Positions 59,035 through 64,000 of a stretch of 64,000 bases of DNA are shown piece by piece. Under the pieces are notes generated by a model. It saw nothing but the letters and a program-made list of their open reading frames with translations, was not told the origin of the DNA and ran no database searches. Source of the stretch: Rhodobacterales bacterium (lineage in GTDB: Bacteria > Pseudomonadota > Alphaproteobacteria > Rhodobacterales > Rhodobacteraceae); assembly GCA_021155205.1 (NCBI GenBank), contig JAJNPS010000011.1, forward strand, positions 62,001-126,000. Direction: 5' to 3'. How positions within the stretch are numbered: the stretch's first letter is position 1; every line of letters begins with the position of its first letter. The translations under genes were made by a program, and so were the position numbers.

Positions 59035-59903
59035 TCTACCCCGCTTCCCTGAAGGAACGCGCCGAAACGCTGGGCGCGGCCCTGCCGCCCCTGCTTGCCG
59101 AGGCGGAGCGTCTGGCCTCTGCCGTCATGCTGGGCGAACATGGCCGCAGGCGCGCGGGCATGGGAGACGAATTCTGGCAATACCGTCCGGCGCATCAGGG
59201 CGATCCGGTGCGGTTGATCGACTGGCGGCGATCTGCCCGGTCGGATGCCCAGTTCGTGCGCGAACGCGAATGGCAGGCGGCGCAGTCGGTCACGCTCTGG
59301 GTCGATCCGGCGCGGTCGATGACGTTCAGCGGTGACAAGTCCCGTGCCAGCAAGGGCGACCGGGCACAGGTTCTGGCGCTGGCGCTGGCGGTGTTGCTGC
59401 TGCGCGCGGGGGAACGGGTCGGTCTGGCCGGCGCGGGCCTGCCACGGTCGGGTCGCGCGCATCTGTGGACGCTGGCGACGCAGCTTGCGGCGGCGGACAC
59501 GGGTGCGGATTTCGGCATCCCCAGCGCCGATGATGTCGCATCGCATGGCCGGGTGGTGTTCCTGTCGGATTTCCTTGGCGATCTTGCGCCGGTCGAGGCA
59601 GCCTTGGCGCGCGCGGCGTCAAAGGGCGCGCGCGCGATCCTGATCCAGTGTCTTGACCCCGCCGAGGAGGAGTTCCCCTTTGACGGGCGCACGATCTTTG
59701 AATCCATGGGCGGCACGATGCGCCATGAGACCCTGCGCGCGGGCGATCTGCGCGGGCGGTATCTGGAGCGGCTGGCGGCCCGCAAGGCGCGGCTGCAGGT
59801 ACTGGCGGGGGCGGTGGGCGGGCATTTCCACACGCATCACACCGGCGGGACGGCGCTGCCGGCGCTGCTGTGGGCCTACCGCGCGCTGGAGGGCGGGCGC
59901 TGA
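59031..59903 (+). CDS. DUF58 domain-containing protein
   Basis: 290 aa, GTG start overlapping moxR. The DUF58 signature is HQGDPVRLIDWRRSARSD and REREWQAAQSVTLWVDPARS, which resembles a VWA strand and a MIDAS-like site (DPARSM). Soluble. Partners of MoxR ATPases usually have this fold. Stop overlaps the next ATG by one base (TGATG). Confidence 0.92.
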   Translation: MIYPASLKERAETLGAALPPLLAEAERLASAVMLGEHGRRRAGMGDEFWQYRPAHQGDPVRLIDWRRSARSDAQFVREREWQAAQSVTLWVDPARSMTFSGDKSRASKGDRAQVLALALAVLLLRAGERVGLAGAGLPRSGRAHLWTLATQLAAADTGADFGIPSADDVASHGRVVFLSDFLGDLAPVEAALARAASKGARAILIQCLDPAEEEFPFDGRTIFESMGGTMRHETLRAGDLRGRYLERLAARKARLQVLAGAVGGHFHTHHTGGTALPALLWAYRALEGGR

Positions 59904-62683
59904 TGTTCATGATCGGCCCCATCGGGTTTGCCATGCCCTGGCTTTTGGCGGCGTTGGTCGTGTTGCCGATCCTGTGGCTCTTGTTGCGCGTGGTGCCCCC
60001 GGCCCCGATCCGGCGGCGGTTTCCCGGCGTGGCACTGCTTCTGGGGCTGAAGGACGAGATGAACGAAACCGACAAGACGCCATGGTGGCTTTTGCTGCTG
60101 CGCATGGCAGCAATGGCGGCGGCGATCCTCGCCTTTGCCGGGCCGGTCCTGAACCCTCAGACGCAGGTGGCGGGCAGCAATCCGTTGCTGGTTCTGGTGG
60201 ACGGCGGCTGGGCTGATGCGCCGGACTGGTCGCAGCGCATGGACCGCGCCGCGGCGCTGATCGACAAGGCCGGGCGCGACGGTCGTCCGGTGGCGGTGGT
60301 GCGGCTGGCGGATGCGCCCGAGGCGATCGGCTTCCAGTCCGCTGACGCCTGGGCCGGCCGCATGGTCGCGATGCAGCCCGCAGCCTGGGCACCGACCGCG
60401 ATGGAGGGGTGGGTTCAGGCGCTGCCCGCGGGGGCGTTTGACACCTATTGGCTGACAGACGGCCTTGACCAACCGGGGCGGGCGGCACTGGTCGCCGCGG
60501 TCACGGCGCGCGGCCGGATGACGGTCTTTGCGACGCCAAGGCCGGTCCTGGCCCTGCATCCCGCCACCTTTGCGGACGGCCGGATCGGCCTTCGCGTCAC
60601 GCGACAGCCTGCCGGGGCGCCGGTCACGGTCGATGTGGTGGCGCGCGGGCCCGATCCTGCGGGCATCGACCGCGAACTGGCGCGCGCATCACTGGAATTC
60701 GCGGCAGGCGCGACTTTGGCCGAGGCTGAGCTTGACCTGCCGCCGGAATTGCGCAACCGCATTGCACGGTTCGAAATCACGGGCCAGCGCTCTGCCGGTG
60801 CGGTCAGCCTGACCGATGACGGGCTGAAGCGGCGCAAGGTCGCCATTGTCGCCAGCCGCGAGGACCGCGAGGGTCTGCTCCTTCTGTCGCCCACCCATTA
60901 TCTGCGCGAGGCGCTGGCGCCGGTCGCGGAATTGATCGAGGGCGGGTTGTCCGATCAGTTGTTGGCCAATCCGGATGTGGTGATCCTTGCCGATGTCGCG
61001 CGCCTGACCCAGACCGAGACCGATGCCGTTCTGGACTGGCTGGACAAGGGCGGGCTGTTGCTGCGCTTTGCCGGACCGCAGTTGGCCGCCAGCGATGTGG
61101 GCCGCGCGTCGGAGGACCCGCTGATCCCGGTGCGTCTGCGCGAGGGTGGCCGGTCCGTCGGGGGCGCCATGAGCTGGGGTGAACCGAAGACCCTGGCCCC
61201 GTTCCCCGAAACCTCACCGTTTTTCGGTCTTGCGGTGCCGGAAGAGGTGACAGTGACCGAACAGGTTCTGGCGCAGCCCGGTCCCGACCTTGCCAACCGC
61301 ACGATCGCGGCGCTGGCGGACGGCACCCCGCTTGTCACGCGCAAAGTCGTGGGCGAGGGGCAGGTCGTCCTGTTCCACGTCACCGCCAATGCCCAGTGGT
61401 CGAACCTTCCGCTGTCGGGCCTTTTCGTTCAGATGCTGGAGCGGCTGGCGGTTTCGACCCGCAGTGGTCCGCCCGCGGGGCAGGATCTTGCGGGCCAGGT
61501 GTGGGTGCCGGAATCCCTGCTGGATGGTTACGGCCAGAAAATGGATGCGGGCAACCTTGGGGGTGTCGATGGCACGGTTCTCGCCACTGCGATTGCCGCC
61601 GGACCCGGTCCCGACCTGCCGCCGGGCCTTTATGCCGGCAGCGACCGGCGCGTTGCCTTGAACGCGGTTGGAACCGACACCGTGCTGGCCCCTGCCGTCT
61701 GGCCCGCGGGCACCGTGATCGAAGGCATCGCGGCCCCGGCCGAACGCAGCCTGAAAGGTCTTTTCCTGTCTGTCGGCCTGGGCCTGTTGCTGCTGGATGT
61801 GCTGGCGGCCCTGTTGGTGTCGGGCCGGTTGCGCGGGTCGGCCGGCACAGCGGCGGTGCTGGTACTGGCGGGCCTCATGCTGGCCCTGCCGCACCCTTCG
61901 ATGGCGCAGGCGGCAGCGGGGCCGGATGACGCCTTTGCGATCGAGGCGACACGGGCGGTGGTCCTTGCCCATGTCCAGACGGGCGATGCGCGCGTGGACC
62001 AGATCGCCGATGCCGGATTGCGGGGCCTGGGCGAGATGCTCTGGGCGCGCACTTCGGTCGAACCGGCCGCGCCGATGGCGGTCAACATCGAAACCGATGA
62101 CCTTGCGTTCTTTCCGTTTCTTTACTGGCCTGTGACCGACAGCCAGCCGGTCCCCTCGGCGGCGGCTTATGCCAAGCTGAACACCTATCTGCGGACAGGC
62201 GGCATGATCCTGTTCGACACCCGCGACGGCGATGTCGCGGGCATGGGCGGATCGACGCCCGAGGCGCGCGCGCTGCAACAACTGGCCGCGGGCCTTGACG
62301 TGCCGCCGCTGGAGCCGATCCCGGCGGATCACGTGCTGTCGCGGTCGTTCTATCTCTTGCAGGACTATCCGGGGCGGTTCCAGCAGTCGACGCTGTGGGT
62401 GGAGGCAGCGCCGCCCGATGCCGAACAGGCCAAAGGGATGCCGTTTCGCAACCTGAACGACGGCGTGACACCCATCGTCATCGGCGGCAATGACTGGGCC
62501 GCCGCCTGGGCGATTGACGCCACCGGCGCGCCGATGCTGCCGGTCGGGCGCGGTTCCGGCGGCGAACGCCAGCGCGAGATGGCCTACCGCTTTGGCATCA
62601 ACCTGATCATGTATGTGCTGACCGGAAACTACAAATCCGACCAGGTCCATGTGCCGGCCCTGCTGGAGCGGCTGGGCCAATGA
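59903..62683 (+). CDS. DUF4159 domain-containing membrane protein with BatA-like N-terminus
   Basis: 926 aa. The N-terminal 'aerotolerance' BatA segment has two membrane helices (PWLLAALVVLPILWLLLRVV, and WLLLLRMAAMAAAILAFAGP). A VWA-like region follows (LLVLVDGGWADAPDW, without a canonical MIDAS). Middle: periplasmic domain and further helices (about 620-680). The C-terminal DUF4159 has FPFLYWPVTDSQPVPS and LNTYLRTGGMILFDTRDGD. Start at 59903. Stop overlaps the next gene. Member of a Rhizobiales/Rhodobacterales MoxR cluster of unknown role. Confidence 0.9.
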   Translation: MFMIGPIGFAMPWLLAALVVLPILWLLLRVVPPAPIRRRFPGVALLLGLKDEMNETDKTPWWLLLLRMAAMAAAILAFAGPVLNPQTQVAGSNPLLVLVDGGWADAPDWSQRMDRAAALIDKAGRDGRPVAVVRLADAPEAIGFQSADAWAGRMVAMQPAAWAPTAMEGWVQALPAGAFDTYWLTDGLDQPGRAALVAAVTARGRMTVFATPRPVLALHPATFADGRIGLRVTRQPAGAPVTVDVVARGPDPAGIDRELARASLEFAAGATLAEAELDLPPELRNRIARFEITGQRSAGAVSLTDDGLKRRKVAIVASREDREGLLLLSPTHYLREALAPVAELIEGGLSDQLLANPDVVILADVARLTQTETDAVLDWLDKGGLLLRFAGPQLAASDVGRASEDPLIPVRLREGGRSVGGAMSWGEPKTLAPFPETSPFFGLAVPEEVTVTEQVLAQPGPDLANRTIAALADGTPLVTRKVVGEGQVVLFHVTANAQWSNLPLSGLFVQMLERLAVSTRSGPPAGQDLAGQVWVPESLLDGYGQKMDAGNLGGVDGTVLATAIAAGPGPDLPPGLYAGSDRRVALNAVGTDTVLAPAVWPAGTVIEGIAAPAERSLKGLFLSVGLGLLLLDVLAALLVSGRLRGSAGTAAVLVLAGLMLALPHPSMAQAAAGPDDAFAIEATRAVVLAHVQTGDARVDQIADAGLRGLGEMLWARTSVEPAAPMAVNIETDDLAFFPFLYWPVTDSQPVPSAAAYAKLNTYLRTGGMILFDTRDGDVAGMGGSTPEARALQQLAAGLDVPPLEPIPADHVLSRSFYLLQDYPGRFQQSTLWVEAAPPDAEQAKGMPFRNLNDGVTPIVIGGNDWAAAWAIDATGAPMLPVGRGSGGERQREMAYRFGINLIMYVLTGNYKSDQVHVPALLERLGQ

Positions 62684-64000
62684 CGCAAAGCCTGATCCTT
62701 GATCCCTTGGTGCCGTGGCCGGTGCTTCTGGCGCTGGTCGGGGCGGCGCTTTTGTTCGTGGCGCTGGCGGTCTGGCGCGGGCTGTCGGGCTGGTGGCTGC
62801 GCGGGTTGACGGCGGCGGTCCTTTTGGCGGCGCTGGCCAATCCGTCGCTGCAAACCGAACAGCGCGCGCCGCAGGGCGACATCGTCATCGTCGTGGTGGA
62901 CGACAGCGCCAGCCAGGGATTGGGCAACCGGGCCGACCAGACTGCCCGCGCGCTGGCCGGGGTGGAGCGCGAGGTGGCCTCGCTGCCCAACACCGAACTG
63001 CGCGTCCGCCGCGTCGGGGACGGGCCGGACAATGCCGGCACCCTCGCCATGACCGCGCTGGCCGAGGCGATTGCCGAAGAACCGCGCGCGCGGATTGCGG
63101 GCCTGATCGTGATCTCGGACGGCCAGGTGCATGACCTTGGCCTGGTCCCGGTTCTGCCGGCCCCCCTGCATCTGTTGATGACGGGCGCGGCGTCGGACTG
63201 GGACCGCAGGCTGGTGGTCAAGAACGCCCCCGCCTTTGCGATCCTGGGCGAAGAATTCATGCTGACCCTGAAGATCGAGGATCAGGGCGCGGTGCCCGCC
63301 AGCGCCGGGGCCGAAGTGGACCTGACCATCGCCGTCGACAGCGAGCCCCCGCAGACCTACCGCGTGCCGGTGGGGCAGGATCTGGAACTGCCGGTGACGC
63401 TGCCGCATGGCGGCATGAACGTGCTGCAGTTTTCCGTCCCCCGGGCGGACGGCGAACTGACCGACCGCAACAATACCGCCGCGGTTCAGATCAATGGTGT
63501 CCGCGACCGGCTGCGCGTGCTGCTCGTCTCCGGCGAGCCGCATGCGGGCGAACGGGTCTGGCGCAATCTTCTGAAATCGGATGCCAGCGTCGACCTTGTG
63601 CATTTCACCATCCTGCGCCCGCCGGAAAAGCAGGACGGCATCCCGGTTGATGAACTGAGCCTGATCGCCTTTCCCACGCGCGAACTCTTCATCGAAAAGA
63701 TCGAGGAGTTCGACCTGATCATCTTTGACCGCTATCGGATGCGGGGCATCCTGCCGATGTCCTATCTCGACAATGTCGTGAATTACGTGCGCAAGGGCGG
63801 CACCGTGCTGGTGGCGGCAGGCCCGGAATTCGGTGCCGTGGACAGCCTTTACCGATCGCCCCTTGCCGACATCCTGCCGGTGGAACCGACGGCCCAGGTC
63901 ATCGAGCAGGGTTTCAGGCCCGCGCTGACCGACCTTGGCCGACGTCATCCCGTGACCGAGGGTCTGGAGGCGCTGGCCCCTGCCGGGGGCTGGGGCCGAT
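62680..64000 (+). CDS. Membrane protein with VWA-like/glutamine amidotransferase-like domain (3' end outside window)
   Basis: 440 codons visible. N-terminal helices VLLALVGAALLFVALAVWRG and LRGLTAAVLLAALANPS, then VIVVVDDSASQGLGNRA (VWA-like strand with DxSxS), GLIVISDGQVHDLG. The later part, LRVLLVSGEPHAGERVWRNL and FDLIIFDRYRMRGILPMSYL, resembles the GATase-1-like fold seen in proteins next to DUF4159 genes. ATG at 62680 overlaps the previous stop. Confidence 0.85.
   Translation, partial: MTQSLILDPLVPWPVLLALVGAALLFVALAVWRGLSGWWLRGLTAAVLLAALANPSLQTEQRAPQGDIVIVVVDDSASQGLGNRADQTARALAGVEREVASLPNTELRVRRVGDGPDNAGTLAMTALAEAIAEEPRARIAGLIVISDGQVHDLGLVPVLPAPLHLLMTGAASDWDRRLVVKNAPAFAILGEEFMLTLKIEDQGAVPASAGAEVDLTIAVDSEPPQTYRVPVGQDLELPVTLPHGGMNVLQFSVPRADGELTDRNNTAAVQINGVRDRLRVLLVSGEPHAGERVWRNLLKSDASVDLVHFTILRPPEKQDGIPVDELSLIAFPTRELFIEKIEEFDLIIFDRYRMRGILPMSYLDNVVNYVRKGGTVLVAAGPEFGAVDSLYRSPLADILPVEPTAQVIEQGFRPALTDLGRRHPVTEGLEALAPAGGWGR

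Overview
The window reads as chromosomal DNA of an alphaproteobacterium of the Rhodobacteraceae (Rhodobacterales). The basis is high GC content, the order of the conserved genes, a MipZ ATPase, an F0 operon with paired b' and b subunits separate from F1, a Cys-free L31, and several family-typical proteins (DUF5928-type GT14 transferase, TIGR01459-like HAD, DUF1285). I cannot name the genus. I found no rRNA, tRNA, CRISPR array, prophage or complete insertion sequence.

Layout. 1-5.5 kb: a partial aldehyde dehydrogenase and a glutamine-synthetase-like ligase on the minus strand, which together suggest gamma-glutamylation of an amine. They are divergent from an RpiR regulator and an SDR; a GhrA-type reductase follows. 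5.5-11.3 kb: the cell-shape cluster mreB-mreC-mreD-mrdA-rodA (minus). 11.6-13.4 kb: leuA with a Leu-rich leader peptide and two competing hairpins. 13.4-16.8 kb: nadE and a secreted protein of about 18 MORN repeats.

16.8-28.9 kb is the main accessory block: two divergent operons for uptake and breakdown of an unidentified polyol or sugar. The plus side has a binding protein, two permeases, a SorC-type regulator and a xylulokinase-like kinase. The minus side has the UgpC/MalK-type ATPase, an AraM-like dehydrogenase, a SIS isomerase, an SDR, a HAD-IIA hydrolase and a TIM-barrel epimerase. The palindrome-rich 143-bp region between them probably carries the SorC operator. The enzyme combination fits no catabolic route I can name. 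A LysR regulator closes the block.

29-39 kb: the translation and export island ffh - two GNATs - aroQ - rpsP - small ORF - rimM - membrane protein - trmD - (inverted sulfotransferase) - rplS - rpmE, then mipZ and a small antisense-overlapping gene. 39-44 kb: matB, an ArsR regulator, and the F0 operon atpI-B-E-b'-b with a clear promoter and terminator. 44-49 kb: a GntR/FCD regulator, an OmpA-type lipoprotein, an AraC-Ogt fusion, nth with a PfkB kinase, and a membrane protein. 49-53.4 kb: a decayed DUF3052 gene, a sulfotransferase divergent from a GT14 glycosyltransferase, HIT, DUF1203 and YdeI-like genes. 53.4-58 kb: polA, a CHCC zinc-finger protein, hydroxypyruvate isomerase and DUF1285. 58-64 kb: a tightly overlapping MoxR - DUF58 - DUF4159 membrane protein - membrane protein operon that runs off the window.

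Besides the genes, the window holds repeated palindromes that deserve attention: a CGTAGGGTG-type element that supplies the stop codon of two unrelated genes, and AT-rich TTCGAA or TTTTCG-CGAAAA palindromes that look like bidirectional terminators. Two 54-codon genes and the leuA leader peptide are short enough to be missed by length-filtered annotation.
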